From positions 62,001 to 126,000 of the forward strand of contig JAWKRP010000019.1 of assembly GCA_041389565.1 (NCBI GenBank): 64,000 nucleotides of DNA, in the 5' to 3' direction. Below are positions 26,035 to 35,080 of this stretch, one piece after another. The stretch comes from JACKEQ01 sp041389565. GTDB taxonomy: Bacteria > Myxococcota_A > UBA796 > GCA-2862545. Position numbers and translations under genes: made by a program. The notes beneath the pieces were generated by a model. It saw only the letters and a list, made by a program, of their open reading frames with translations. It made no database searches and had not been told where the DNA came from. How positions within the stretch are numbered: the first letter of the stretch is position 1; every line of letters starts with the position of its first letter.

Positions 26035-26454
26035 TCAGTCGAGGTCGACGCCCAGCTCGTCGGCGACGGCCTTGACCTGGTCGCGGAAGTGCGTGACGCC
26101 GGAGAACACGGCCAGGAACTCGCGCTTCACGGAGTCCATCGTGCGCTCGACATCGGAGGAGTCGGCCCCCACGCCTGCCGCGAGGTCGGTGATGACCGCG
26201 CTCTCGTTGGCGCTGATGCGACCGTCGGCCAGAGCGACCATCACGAGGGACTTCAGGTAGATCTCGCGCACCCGGGCGTCGCCGATGAGGGCGTTGGGCT
26301 CGGTGCCCGCCGGGATGTCTTGCTCGAACTGCTCGATCAGCGACAGCTCGTTCGGGTGCATGACATCGCCATCGGCGAGAGCGACCTTGCGCATGCCCAC
26401 GGCGATGACCGCCGCGGTGCGGGCGTCGAGATCGGGCGCGGTGTTCATTTCCAC
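26035..26454 (-). CDS. TerB-like helical domain protein
   Basis: The 139-residue product starts at GTG 26454, supported by GGAGG 5 bases upstream; an ATG at 26448 is an alternative. Two related helical halves carry the pattern ALADGDVMHPNE and ALADGRISANE, as in TerB-type (tellurite-resistance-like) domains, whose acidic patches bind metal ions or partners. There is no signal peptide or membrane helix. Its stop lies just before the open frame of the DNA methyltransferase, so the two may be co-transcribed. Role unknown. Confidence 0.65.
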   Translation of the reverse strand: MEMNTAPDLDARTAAVIAVGMRKVALADGDVMHPNELSLIEQFEQDIPAGTEPNALIGDARVREIYLKSLVMVALADGRISANESAVITDLAAGVGADSSDVERTMDSVKREFLAVFSGVTHFRDQVKAVADELGVDLD

Positions 26455-26557
26455 TGATGCCTCCGAGGGTCCAAGCTATCCGTTGACCGCGGACCGGCCA
26501 ACCCCCAATGTCGGACGTGTCGCCGCGTGCCGGACGGCACGCAGCGGCGGGACGGCT

Positions 26558-27445
26558 CTAGCGGTTCGCCAGGGCCTGGCCGAGGGTGCGAGCGATCATC
26601 TCGACGGCGTCGATGTCGGGGCCGAGGAACGCGCGACCGGGCGGGTTGAGCAGCTCGAGCACGCCGTGCACGAGGGTGTCGTCGTCGACCAGAGGCACCA
26701 CGAGCACGCAGCCCACCTCGAAGGCGTCGACGCCATCGTACTGGGACTCGTACGGGATCGACTGCGTCACGTCCTGCACGGCGATCGACTCGCGCATGTC
26801 GAAGCAGGTGCCGACGAGGCCCTCTCCGAACGGGATGTGGCGACCGATGATCTCCTTCGCGCCGGTTCCGCGGGCCTCGAGCACCTGCATGGTCTCGTCG
26901 TTGAGGGAGCCGCGGACGGCCACGGCGAGCTCGGACGGAACGAACTCGGCGAGGATGTCGAGCGCCATGCCCATGGCCTCTTCGGGCTCGGCGACCACGA
27001 GGTCCATCGAGAGGTCGAACAGGCGCTCGGCGAGGCTCTCCACGGGCTCGCGGGCGAGGCGCGTGGGGGGCATCGACAGCGCGGGCGGGGGCGCGTTGTA
27101 GATCTGGCTCGGCTCGTCGTCTTCGATGTCGCCGAAGTCGTTGAAGCCGGGATCGGGCTCGGGGGGTGCGGACAGGAGCTCGGACCGGGCGCTCGCCATG
27201 ACGCGCACGACGGGCGGGGGCGCCTTCTCCTTCACGGTCCAGGCGAGGCCCGAGAGCTCGTCGCGCATCACCACGGCACCGTCGGGACGGGGCGCGCACA
27301 CGAGGCGGCCGAGCGCGTTGATGTCGACTTCGAGAGCGGCCAGGCACGCCGCTGCTGCGGCCATCCAGTTGTCGGCTTCGAACTTCACCGACCGGCCGTC
27401 GTTGTCTATGACGGTGTACTCCACTCGACCCTCCGGGCGCGACAT
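26558..27445 (-). CDS. GAF-domain protein
   Basis: The 295-residue product starts at ATG 27445, with AAGGG 4 bases upstream, and shares one base with the TAA of the upstream gene. Residues 1 to about 75 form a small beta domain (VEYTVIDNDG, FEADNWM). After an acidic linker, residues about 130-290 form a GAF domain: IPFGEGLVGTCF, VQDVTQSIPYES, VGCVLVVPLVDDD, GVLELLNP. GAF domains bind small ligands such as cyclic nucleotides. No output domain is present, so it probably acts by protein contacts. It is the last gene of the topB unit. Confidence 0.75.
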   Translation of the reverse strand: MSRPEGRVEYTVIDNDGRSVKFEADNWMAAAAACLAALEVDINALGRLVCAPRPDGAVVMRDELSGLAWTVKEKAPPPVVRVMASARSELLSAPPEPDPGFNDFGDIEDDEPSQIYNAPPPALSMPPTRLAREPVESLAERLFDLSMDLVVAEPEEAMGMALDILAEFVPSELAVAVRGSLNDETMQVLEARGTGAKEIIGRHIPFGEGLVGTCFDMRESIAVQDVTQSIPYESQYDGVDAFEVGCVLVVPLVDDDTLVHGVLELLNPPGRAFLGPDIDAVEMIARTLGQALANR

Positions 27446-30400
27446 TATCCCTTTTGCGGAGCGCGGCCCATGTCGTCATCGCCGACCGTCGGCCATGCAT
27501 GGGCGTCTACCCAGAGTTTCCGGGCAGCGGCCTCTGCGGGTGTCTCTTCGGTCATCTCCGCCGCGAGTGCGCGCGCGAGGGTGTGGTCGGCGATCCCCAG
27601 CTGGCGTGCGACCCAGTCGGCGCGATCGTCGTCGCTGGTGGGGGCCTCGATCACCCCCTCGGTTCCGAGCGCGCGCACCTGCTCGACCCAGCGCTCGAGG
27701 TGCTGGCAGAACATGTGCTCGATGGCGCCCGGCGCCGGGGCTCCGCGCTCGCCTCGTGCCCGCCACCCGACCTGCTTGAGCAGGCCTTCGCAGTGGGCAC
27801 GGCCGAAGTGCAGGAGCTCCTGGTTGATCTCGCGGCGCTCCCCCATGCGCTCGGTGAACAGGGCGAGCTTGTAGTCGCGGGCCGCGCGGGTCTCGAGATC
27901 GCTGACGACGGCCGCACAGCACTCGATGTTCCAGCCCTCGAGGCTCCACGGATCCGTCTCTCCCTCGCGCACGCACACCATCACGACGTTCACGGTGGCG
28001 CCGTGCTCGGCCTCGAACAGCAGGGCAACGGGCTGGCCGTCGTCCGGACGATCCGAGAGCGTCTCGATCACGTGCTTCATCCACGCGAGGTGGGTTCCCT
28101 GCGCGTGCTGGATGCGGAGGTAGCGCACATTGGGGTCGACCAGCACGTCGCGGTGCGTCTGGAGCAGGCCCGCGCGGAGCTCCTGCTCTTCGCGGTTCGG
28201 GTTCAGCCCGTCGCCGGCCATCACGATCATGACCTGACCGGGACGCTGCGCCGCCAGCTCCTGCGCGCGCTTGAGCCACCGGGTGATGCGATCGCGGATG
28301 CCACGCTCGGAGAACACGAGGTCGAGATCCTTCCCGCGCTCGGCATGGATCACGTCGTAGCCGCGCAGGTAGCGCTTCCACCCGATCCACCGCTCGAGGT
28401 TGTCGCCGTCGACGTCGGCCGCGATGATCGGCTGGCGCGGGCTCGGACGGGGGGGCGGCGCGAGCAGGAGGTCGTCGAGATCCTGCGACGTGGCGCGCGT
28501 GGCGAGCCGCTCGAGGCGATCGAGGTCGGCCACCCAGCCCCCGCCGTTCGGACGGATGAGCAGGCGCCGCAGGCTGTCGACGTCGAGGATGCCGGAGCGC
28601 GTCATGATGCTCGCGAGCCAGCGGCCCAGCGCGCGGCTGTTCGTCAGGTTGAGCGTGCCGGGCACCTCGCTCCGCAGGCTGTCGCACCACAGCCGGAGCT
28701 GGAGCTTGAGCACGGCGCACCGGAGCTTCTCGATGAGCGAGGGGTCGGGCCGGGACTCGAGCACACCGTCGGGACCGACGAGCGGGCCGAGCTCGGCGTC
28801 GTGGAACAGGCGGGTGTCCTCGACGAGGTGCCGGTGCTCCTGGCGGAGGGCGCGGATGACGTTGCGGGCCGCGCGGAGCAGCTCGATGCGGGCGCCGATC
28901 ACGCCGGTCCGGACGACGCGGACGCGGGCGGTCTCCTCATCGGGCTCGACGGTGGCGGCCTCGATCAGGATGGCCACGCGACAGTCGCGCTGGTTGCCGG
29001 TGCGGATGGCCTCCTCGAGATCGCCGACGACCAGCACGGACACGGTGTGGGGCTGCTGCACGGACAGGAGCAGCTTCACCGACGTTCCGGGGTCGCGCTT
29101 CTGGATGTGCAGCATGCTCGCGCTGGTGAGGGCGTCGAGCCACCCGAGGCTCGCGCCCCGGAGCACCTGCATGCGCTCGATGGGCACCCCGGCCCGGATC
29201 GCGCGGCGCATGGCCTGGCGGTACCGCAGCCCGTTGCGCCGCTCGGTCTCTCCGCCCCCCCAGTCTCCACGCCCGACGACGGTGATGCGCCGATCGGGGT
29301 GCCCGGGCGGCATGCGCAGTGTGCGCCCGATCAGGTCGGCGCAGAGGTCGAGACAGCGGCGGTTGTCGAAGCTGACCCAGGTGACGCCCTCCTCCATGGA
29401 GTCGCCGGAGAGGAGATCGAGCATGCGCTCGATCGCGCGGGCCTCGCGGCGCGCCTCGGAGTTCGTGCGGTACTCGCCGCTCGACAGCCCGCCGTGGCGA
29501 CGCTGGGCGTAGAAGAACAGGTCGGCGCCCGGCCGAGCATCGGGCGCGGGCATGAGCATCGTGAACGGGGCGTTGGCGCGCACCACGGTGTCGCCCCGGC
29601 GCACGATCATCTCGTCCGCCTCGACCTCCTCGAAGGACTCGAGCGCACGGGGCGCGTTCTTCCGGAGGATGGTCTCCGGCGGCACGAACCTCCAGGGCTT
29701 GCCGCCGGCCGGCGCCTGCGGGAAGCGGTCGAGCACCTCGTAGATCTCGTGCGGCACGACCTCGTCGGGCAGTGCCCCCGCCCACAGCCCGAGCTGGGCG
29801 AGCATGCGGATGGTGACGATCCACGCGCGCTCGAGGTTTCCGGCATCGCTGTGCTGCCCGGCTTCGAAGGTGAAGCCGAGCCGGCGCGACAGCTCACCGG
29901 GATCGAGGCCGATGTTCGAGCACAGCCCGCCATCGACCACCGCGCTCTCGTGCATGCCGGTGACGAGGTTCCGCACGGACAGGTTGCGCGCCATGGACGC
30001 GTGGCGCTGGTCGTCGCGGAACAGCAGGAAGGCCTCGCTCGGCCGCGATGTGCTGTGGAGGTCGAGCAGGGCGTCGCACTGCGTGAGGAGCGGCGCGAGC
30101 TCGAGCGCCCGGTGCTCTTCGTAGCAGAGCGACTCGGGCGGCATGGCGCCGAGCGAAGCGAGCGTACGGCGGTCCCACAGGCGGTTCAGGTCGACGCCGT
30201 CTTCCGTGTGTCGCACCCCTTCGGTCCACGCGCGCAGGTTGGCGTGCACGGCGAGGATGCGCCCGGCCTTCATCTTCTCGGGGAGCTCGAGGGCGAGGCG
30301 CTCCAGGACCTTCGCGCCGACGGGCTCGTTGCCGTGCATCACGCCGACGATCGCGACGAGCGCGCCCGCTTCGGGGGTGTCGCCGCGCATGGCCTCGTAC

Positions 30401-30462
30401 AGACGGGTGCCCGGGATGCCGTCCACGCGATCGGTCACGCGCACGGCGATCTCGGAGGTCAC
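27445..30462 (-). CDS. Aspartoacylase/AstE-like protein fused to a large unknown repeated module
   Basis: The 1005-residue product starts at GTG 30462, overlapping the topB stop by 4 bases. Residues 1 to about 330 match the AstE/AspA zinc hydrolase family (M14-like fold): zinc ligands in GVMHGNEPVG and LDLHSTSRPS, the catalytic Glu in FTFEAGQHSD, then a C-terminal beta barrel (DEMIVRRGDTVV). This part could remove an acyl group from an amino acid or peptide. The other about 670 residues are not recognised. They seem to hold two copies of one alpha/beta unit: VVGRGDWGGGETE with LLLSVQQPHTVSVLVV, and IVMAGDGLNPNREE with LLFEAEHGATVNVVMV. No signal peptide is seen. Confidence 0.75.
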   Translation of the reverse strand: MTSEIAVRVTDRVDGIPGTRLYEAMRGDTPEAGALVAIVGVMHGNEPVGAKVLERLALELPEKMKAGRILAVHANLRAWTEGVRHTEDGVDLNRLWDRRTLASLGAMPPESLCYEEHRALELAPLLTQCDALLDLHSTSRPSEAFLLFRDDQRHASMARNLSVRNLVTGMHESAVVDGGLCSNIGLDPGELSRRLGFTFEAGQHSDAGNLERAWIVTIRMLAQLGLWAGALPDEVVPHEIYEVLDRFPQAPAGGKPWRFVPPETILRKNAPRALESFEEVEADEMIVRRGDTVVRANAPFTMLMPAPDARPGADLFFYAQRRHGGLSSGEYRTNSEARREARAIERMLDLLSGDSMEEGVTWVSFDNRRCLDLCADLIGRTLRMPPGHPDRRITVVGRGDWGGGETERRNGLRYRQAMRRAIRAGVPIERMQVLRGASLGWLDALTSASMLHIQKRDPGTSVKLLLSVQQPHTVSVLVVGDLEEAIRTGNQRDCRVAILIEAATVEPDEETARVRVVRTGVIGARIELLRAARNVIRALRQEHRHLVEDTRLFHDAELGPLVGPDGVLESRPDPSLIEKLRCAVLKLQLRLWCDSLRSEVPGTLNLTNSRALGRWLASIMTRSGILDVDSLRRLLIRPNGGGWVADLDRLERLATRATSQDLDDLLLAPPPRPSPRQPIIAADVDGDNLERWIGWKRYLRGYDVIHAERGKDLDLVFSERGIRDRITRWLKRAQELAAQRPGQVMIVMAGDGLNPNREEQELRAGLLQTHRDVLVDPNVRYLRIQHAQGTHLAWMKHVIETLSDRPDDGQPVALLFEAEHGATVNVVMVCVREGETDPWSLEGWNIECCAAVVSDLETRAARDYKLALFTERMGERREINQELLHFGRAHCEGLLKQVGWRARGERGAPAPGAIEHMFCQHLERWVEQVRALGTEGVIEAPTSDDDRADWVARQLGIADHTLARALAAEMTEETPAEAAARKLWVDAHAWPTVGDDDMGRAPQKG

Positions 30463-33332
30463 GGGGTGGCCTCCGCGCCGTCGGCCTTCGCCTTCTTCGC
30501 CGGAGCCTTCCGTCCCGAGGCCTTCGCGGCCGTGGACTTCGCCGGCGCCTTCTTGGCGGGTGCCTTCTTCGCGGGCGCCTTCTTCGCGGGGGCCTTCTTC
30601 GGGGCCGCTTCGACCTCCGCGCCGTCAGCGGTCTTCGCCGCCTTCGCCGTGGACTTCTTCGCGGGCGCCTTCTTCGCTGCCGACTTCGCGGGCGCCTTCT
30701 TGGCCGGGGCCTTCTTCGCGGTGGACTTCGCCGCAGCGGCCTTCGTGCCCTTCGCCGCGGACTTCGCGGGCTTCTTCGCCGGAGCCTTGCGCTCGCGCGG
30801 CGGGAACTCGAAGCCGTGCTTGCCGGTGGTCTTCCGGAACAGCGCGCCCTTGAACGGCCGGCCACGCTTGGAGATGAAGCCCTCCAGGATGGCGGTCTTG
30901 CCCTCTTCCGAGAAGAACGCGAGGGCCTCTTCCTCGGACATCTCGCGGTGGCACACGATGCGCGGGAGGATCGGCCCGATCTTCCGGGTGCCCTCGAACA
31001 TGCTCCGCGAGCAGTAGCGCTTGTTGGTGACGACGATCTCGGCATCCTTGTCGTCGGACGGGATGAGGATGTTCTCCTCGACCTCGGGCTCCTCGCTCTC
31101 GACGCCCGGCGAGTTGCCGTAGTCGAGGTCGACCACCCACCGCTCCTCTTCGACCATCTCCTTGCCGCGCTTCACCGCGACGGTGCGCTTCACGAGCGAC
31201 ATCGTGGCGGTCTGCGACTGGCCGGACAGGCTCACGAAGCCCTCGACATCGGGCAGCTTGCGCTTGTCGAGCAGCTCGCGGACCGTGCGGCGGTCCATGT
31301 AGCGGCCCCCGCGATCCTTCCAGATGATGAAGCTGCACTCGCTGTCGCGCCCGGTGTTCCGGCCGCACGCGTAGCCCCACGCGGACTCCGACACGGGGCT
31401 GCCGCACTCTGGGCACTTCCCGAGCGGCTCCGAGCCGTCGTACAGCGACTGGTGCTCGAAGGTGACGAGGCACTCGACGACCTTGCGCGTGTAGTCGACG
31501 AGGTCGGCCAGCATGGTCTCGCGGTCGACGTCGCCGCTCTCGACCTGCGCGAGCGCGTGCTCCCACTCGCCCGTGAGCTTGGGGCTCGCGAGGCGGGGCA
31601 CGTTCACGCGATCGAGGATGTCCATCAGGCGCATGGCCTTGCTGGTGGGCGCCATGCGCTTCTCGACGCGCCGGGTGTAGCCCTTGCGCACGAGCTCTTC
31701 GATGATGCTGGCGCGCGTGGCGGGCGTGCCGATGCCGCGGCCGCGCATGGCCTCGGACAGATCCTCGTCTTCGATCTCGTCGCCGGCGGTCTCCATCATG
31801 CGGAGCAGCTGGGCTTCGTTGAAGCGGGGCGGCGGGCGCGTCTGCTTCGCTTCTTCGATCGGATCGGAGACCGCGACGGGCACGCCTTCTGCGGTGTCTT
31901 CACCCGGGACGAGCGGCGGCAGGTGCGTTCCGGAGCCCTCCTCGGTGCCGAGAGCCTCCATGAAGCCCGCGATCTCGAGGCTCTTCGCGTTGGTGCGGAA
32001 CATCTCCGCGCCCTTCTCGCCGGGCACGTCGACGAAGCGCTCGACCACCGCCCAGGTGGCGGGACCCATGAGGGCCGCGAGGAACTGGCGCACGACGAGC
32101 TCGAACACCCGTGCGTCGTCGCCGGTGAGCTCCTCGGTGGGCGCCGTGCCGGTGGGCACGATCGCGAAGTGGTCGGACACGCCCTTGGAGTCGAGCACGC
32201 GCTCGAGGTTCTGCGGACCGTCTCTCAGGATGCGCTGGGCGATGTCGGGCACGCCTTCGACCTGGAGGTCGAGACCGCCGATGGCGTCGAGCACCTGCAG
32301 CACGGTGGGACCGTAGTCGTCGGGCAGGGTGCGGGCGTCGGTACGCGGGTAGGTGAGGACCTTGTGGCCTTCATAGAGTCGCTGCGCGGCGTCGAGCGTG
32401 CGCTTGGCGGACAGGCCGAACCGCTTGTTGGCCTCGCGCTGGAGCGTGGTGAGGTCGAACAGGGTGGGCGGCTTCTGCACGCTGCGGCGGCGCTTCTCGC
32501 GGGCAGGAGCGGACTCCGCGGCCTGGACGGCGGCGAGTACCTGGAGGGCGCGCTCGCGGTCGAAGATGCGCGTGGGCTTGATGTCTCGGTCGTCGGACGA
32601 GGAGTGGTCGGGATCGACCCAGCGACCGACCCAGGAGTTGCCGGCGTACGTGAAGGTTGCCGACACCTCCCAGTAGTCGCGCGGCTCGTGGGCGAGGATC
32701 TCGCGCTCGCGGTCGACCAGGAGCTTGAGCGTCGGCGTCTGCACGCGCCCGGCCGACCAGGCCCGACGCTCCCCGCCACTCTTGAGCCGCTGGGTGAGGG
32801 CCCGCGTGGCGTTCATGCCGATGAGCCAGTCGCCCACGCCGCGCAGCCAGGCGGCATCCGCCAGCGCATCGAACTCGGAGCCCGGACGCAGGGCGTCGAA
32901 CGCGGCCTGGATGGCGCTGGTGGTCATGGACTGCATCCACAGCCGGCGCTCGGGCTTCTGGTCGAGCCCGGCGTACTCCGCGATGCGCCGGTAGATCATC
33001 TCGCCTTCGCGCCCGGCGTCGCAGGCGTTGATGATGCCGTCGACATCCTGGCGCTTGCCGAGCTTCTTGATCAGGTCGAGCCGCTTCTTCTGGCCGTCAC
33101 GGGGGCGGCTCTGGAAGGAGTCGGGGATGATCGGGAGGTTCTTGATGGACCACGACTTCCACTCCTTGTCGTAGTCCTGCGGCTCGGCGAGCTCGAGCAG
33201 GTGCCCGAGCGCCCACGTGACGACGTAGGTCTCGCTCTCGAGGTACTCGCCCTCGTCGACGAACCCTCCGAGGGCGCTGGCGACGTCGCGCGCTACGCTG
33301 GGCTTCTCGGTGATCACGAGCTGTTTGGCCAC
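30459..33332 (-). CDS. topB: DNA topoisomerase III (type IA) with Lys/Ala-rich tail
   Basis: GTG 33332 with GGGAG upstream gives 957 residues. The N-terminal Toprim domain (LVITEKPSVARDVA; NACDAGREGEMIYRRI) binds Mg2+; the catalytic tyrosine is Y328 in TYPRTDAR. After the core come a Cys4 zinc-like segment (KCPECGSPV and CGRNTGRDSEC) and a TopB C-terminal repeat (FISKRGRPFKGAL). The enzyme cuts and passes single strands to decatenate DNA. The last about 120 residues are Lys/Ala/Pro repeats (KKAPAKKAPAK) like histone H1 tails, which should increase DNA binding. It is the first gene of a unit with the aspartoacylase fusion and the GAF gene, and diverges from the PPTase gene. Confidence 0.95.
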   Translation of the reverse strand: MAKQLVITEKPSVARDVASALGGFVDEGEYLESETYVVTWALGHLLELAEPQDYDKEWKSWSIKNLPIIPDSFQSRPRDGQKKRLDLIKKLGKRQDVDGIINACDAGREGEMIYRRIAEYAGLDQKPERRLWMQSMTTSAIQAAFDALRPGSEFDALADAAWLRGVGDWLIGMNATRALTQRLKSGGERRAWSAGRVQTPTLKLLVDREREILAHEPRDYWEVSATFTYAGNSWVGRWVDPDHSSSDDRDIKPTRIFDRERALQVLAAVQAAESAPAREKRRRSVQKPPTLFDLTTLQREANKRFGLSAKRTLDAAQRLYEGHKVLTYPRTDARTLPDDYGPTVLQVLDAIGGLDLQVEGVPDIAQRILRDGPQNLERVLDSKGVSDHFAIVPTGTAPTEELTGDDARVFELVVRQFLAALMGPATWAVVERFVDVPGEKGAEMFRTNAKSLEIAGFMEALGTEEGSGTHLPPLVPGEDTAEGVPVAVSDPIEEAKQTRPPPRFNEAQLLRMMETAGDEIEDEDLSEAMRGRGIGTPATRASIIEELVRKGYTRRVEKRMAPTSKAMRLMDILDRVNVPRLASPKLTGEWEHALAQVESGDVDRETMLADLVDYTRKVVECLVTFEHQSLYDGSEPLGKCPECGSPVSESAWGYACGRNTGRDSECSFIIWKDRGGRYMDRRTVRELLDKRKLPDVEGFVSLSGQSQTATMSLVKRTVAVKRGKEMVEEERWVVDLDYGNSPGVESEEPEVEENILIPSDDKDAEIVVTNKRYCSRSMFEGTRKIGPILPRIVCHREMSEEEALAFFSEEGKTAILEGFISKRGRPFKGALFRKTTGKHGFEFPPRERKAPAKKPAKSAAKGTKAAAAKSTAKKAPAKKAPAKSAAKKAPAKKSTAKAAKTADGAEVEAAPKKAPAKKAPAKKAPAKKAPAKSTAAKASGRKAPAKKAKADGAEATP
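30510..30780 (-). repeat. Coding repeat for the Lys-Ala-Pro tail of topB
   Basis: Variants of AAGAAGGCNCCNGCC on the minus strand repeat many times and encode KKAPA blocks, split by a short non-repetitive linker at about 30605-30645. Such tracts are prone to length change. Confidence 0.75.
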
Positions 33333-33475
33333 GGAGGTCTCCCTGGGGTCCGAACTGCCCCCCTAGGCAGGGATGGTAGCCCGGTCAAGTGGCGCCCCGA
33401 TGACGCTCGCACTTCACGCGGGCCCCGAATGCAGAGACTTTGAGGTATACAGAGCGGGTCTTGAGTCTCTTCCAG

Positions 33476-34144
33476 GTGGCATACCACCACGCCACACCAC
33501 ACGGCGTGGTGTCAGCCGTCCACATCCCCGACAGTCCCGAACCCGTCCCCGACGAAATCCTGGCCACGCTCCCCCCCGAAGAGGCCGCGCACGCGCGCGA
33601 GCTGCGGGGCTACCGACAGGTCCAGTACGTGGGGGGCAGGATCGCGCTCCGTCAGGCCTGCGGACAGCTGGGCGTGCGCCCCGGTCCCCTGCTGTCGACG
33701 GAGCGCGGCGCGCCCCGGGTCCCGGAAGGCGTGGTGGGGTCGGTGTCCCACAAGCGCGACCTCGCGGTGGGCATGGCTGCGCGCGCCGGGATGGGCACGC
33801 TCGGCGTCGATCTCGAGGACTACGCGCCGGAACGGCTGCGCATCATGGAGCACATCCTCACGCCCCCGGAGTGCGAGGAGGTGCGCGCGCTCCCCGTCGA
33901 CCGCCAGTGGATCGAGGTGCTGCTCCGGTTCTCGATCAAAGAGTCGATCTACAAGGCCGTCGATCCCTTCGTGGGCCGATACGTCGGCTTCCACGAGGCC
34001 GAGGTCCGTCCCGACCTGCACGGCGCCGCGGCGGTCACGCTGAACCTCCGGAACGGAGAGGGCCCCTTCACAGTCGATGCTCGCTACGAGTGGGTGTGGG
34101 GGCGCGTGCTCACATCCGTCCGCATCCGACGCGCAGACGGTTGA
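33476..34144 (+). CDS. 4'-phosphopantetheinyl transferase (Sfp/EntD type)
   Basis: The enzyme transfers the phosphopantetheine arm of CoA onto carrier-protein serines of fatty-acid, polyketide or peptide synthesis. Signature motifs are GVDLEDY (Mg2+ ligands Asp and Glu) and RFSIKESIYKAV (the FSxKEs-yKa motif), with CoA-binding residues in VGSVSHKRDLAV. From GTG 33476 there are 222 residues, close to EntD length. In-frame TTG codons at 33440 and 33461 are other possible starts; none has a strong ribosome site. TATACA at 33446-33451 could be a -10 box. It is transcribed away from topB. Confidence 0.88.
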   Translation: MAYHHATPHGVVSAVHIPDSPEPVPDEILATLPPEEAAHARELRGYRQVQYVGGRIALRQACGQLGVRPGPLLSTERGAPRVPEGVVGSVSHKRDLAVGMAARAGMGTLGVDLEDYAPERLRIMEHILTPPECEEVRALPVDRQWIEVLLRFSIKESIYKAVDPFVGRYVGFHEAEVRPDLHGAAAVTLNLRNGEGPFTVDARYEWVWGRVLTSVRIRRADG

Positions 34145-34217
34145 CCCGCAAGGGCGCCGTACGTACCATCCCCCGGACGATCGGACGGTGCTCGCCGTCC
34201 GCACAGGAGCGATTCCC

Positions 34218-35075
34218 ATGGCAGAGACCGACACGCGGTCGATCAAGGTCCTCTTCCGCGAGTGGCGTCAGGGCGACGCCGAGGCCGGCCAGATCATGGC
34301 CCAGCGCTTTGCGGACTGGTACTACGCGATCGCGACGTCACGACTGGGCGAAGACACCGGTCGGGAGCCGTGTGAGACCGCCTGCCGCAAGTTCGGCGAG
34401 GGCGTCGCCAGCGTCTCCGAGTCGCGCGCGCTCGTGGCCTGGGCGCACAAGATCATCCAGGAAGAGCTGTCCGACAAGGGCGACCGCGTCACCGACGGCG
34501 ACGACGCGAACGCCTACACGGGCAACCAGCGCCCGAAGACCCTGCTCGCGCGCGCGCGTCAGGCCCTCCCATCCGAGGTGGGGCTGCTCGAGCGCTGCTA
34601 CCGGCACGGCACCGAGGAGAACATCGAGCCGCTGCCCGTGCTGAAGGCCCGCTACAAGGTCAAGCAGTGGCTGCGCGACAACCAGGGCGTGCCGTTCGAC
34701 GTGGCCCCCGACGAGCCTGTGCTCGACCGCGCCCCGATGCCCCTCTACGAGTCGGGCCGCATGGCTACACCTGCCGAAGAGGTGAACTTCGAGCAGTGGA
34801 TGATCTCCGATCTCGATCTCTGCAAGGACATCGCGGAGTTCGCCCACTTCGCCATCGCGCTCCGCGGTGGCCTGCCCGAGTCGCTCTCCGAGACGCCGGC
34901 GCCCGTCCCGAACGTGCCGCGCTTCGACGACGACGACCACCAGCTCGACACCGGCACGAGCAGCACCGGAACCGCCGCGAAGGTGGCCGGTGGCATGGGC
35001 CTCGTGGCGATCCTCGGCGGCGGTGCCCTGCTCGTCGTGGTGCTGCTGATCGCCGCCTACTTCCTGTTCATGTGA
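34218..35075 (+). CDS. Tail-anchored protein with degenerate ECF-sigma-like domains
   Basis: ATG 34218 has AGGAG 8 bases upstream; the product has 285 residues. Residues about 8-90 follow the pattern of sigma region 2 (FREWRQGDAEAG, MAQRFADWYY, ALVAWAHKIIQEEL). About 115-160 vaguely follow region 4 (QALPSEVGLLERCY, LKARYKVKQWL). An acidic linker leads to a single hydrophobic helix at the very C-terminus (about 262-285). So it looks like a sigma factor relative held at the inner membrane with its N-terminus in the cytoplasm. The DNA-recognition part is weak, so it may not be an active sigma factor. The reading as sigma-like is by eye. Confidence 0.6.
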   Translation: MAETDTRSIKVLFREWRQGDAEAGQIMAQRFADWYYAIATSRLGEDTGREPCETACRKFGEGVASVSESRALVAWAHKIIQEELSDKGDRVTDGDDANAYTGNQRPKTLLARARQALPSEVGLLERCYRHGTEENIEPLPVLKARYKVKQWLRDNQGVPFDVAPDEPVLDRAPMPLYESGRMATPAEEVNFEQWMISDLDLCKDIAEFAHFAIALRGGLPESLSETPAPVPNVPRFDDDDHQLDTGTSSTGTAAKVAGGMGLVAILGGGALLVVVLLIAAYFLFM

Positions 35076-35080
35076 CGCCG

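Noticed and set aside
23795..26454. A complete restriction-modification or BREX system
   Set aside because: No nuclease, PglZ, BrxC or BrxL gene is visible within the window near the methyltransferase. Only a partial or new arrangement can be suggested.
33446..33451. TATACA as a promoter -10 box for the PPTase gene
   Set aside because: No -35-like hexamer is found at 16-18 bases upstream, so it is mentioned with the gene but not listed as a site.
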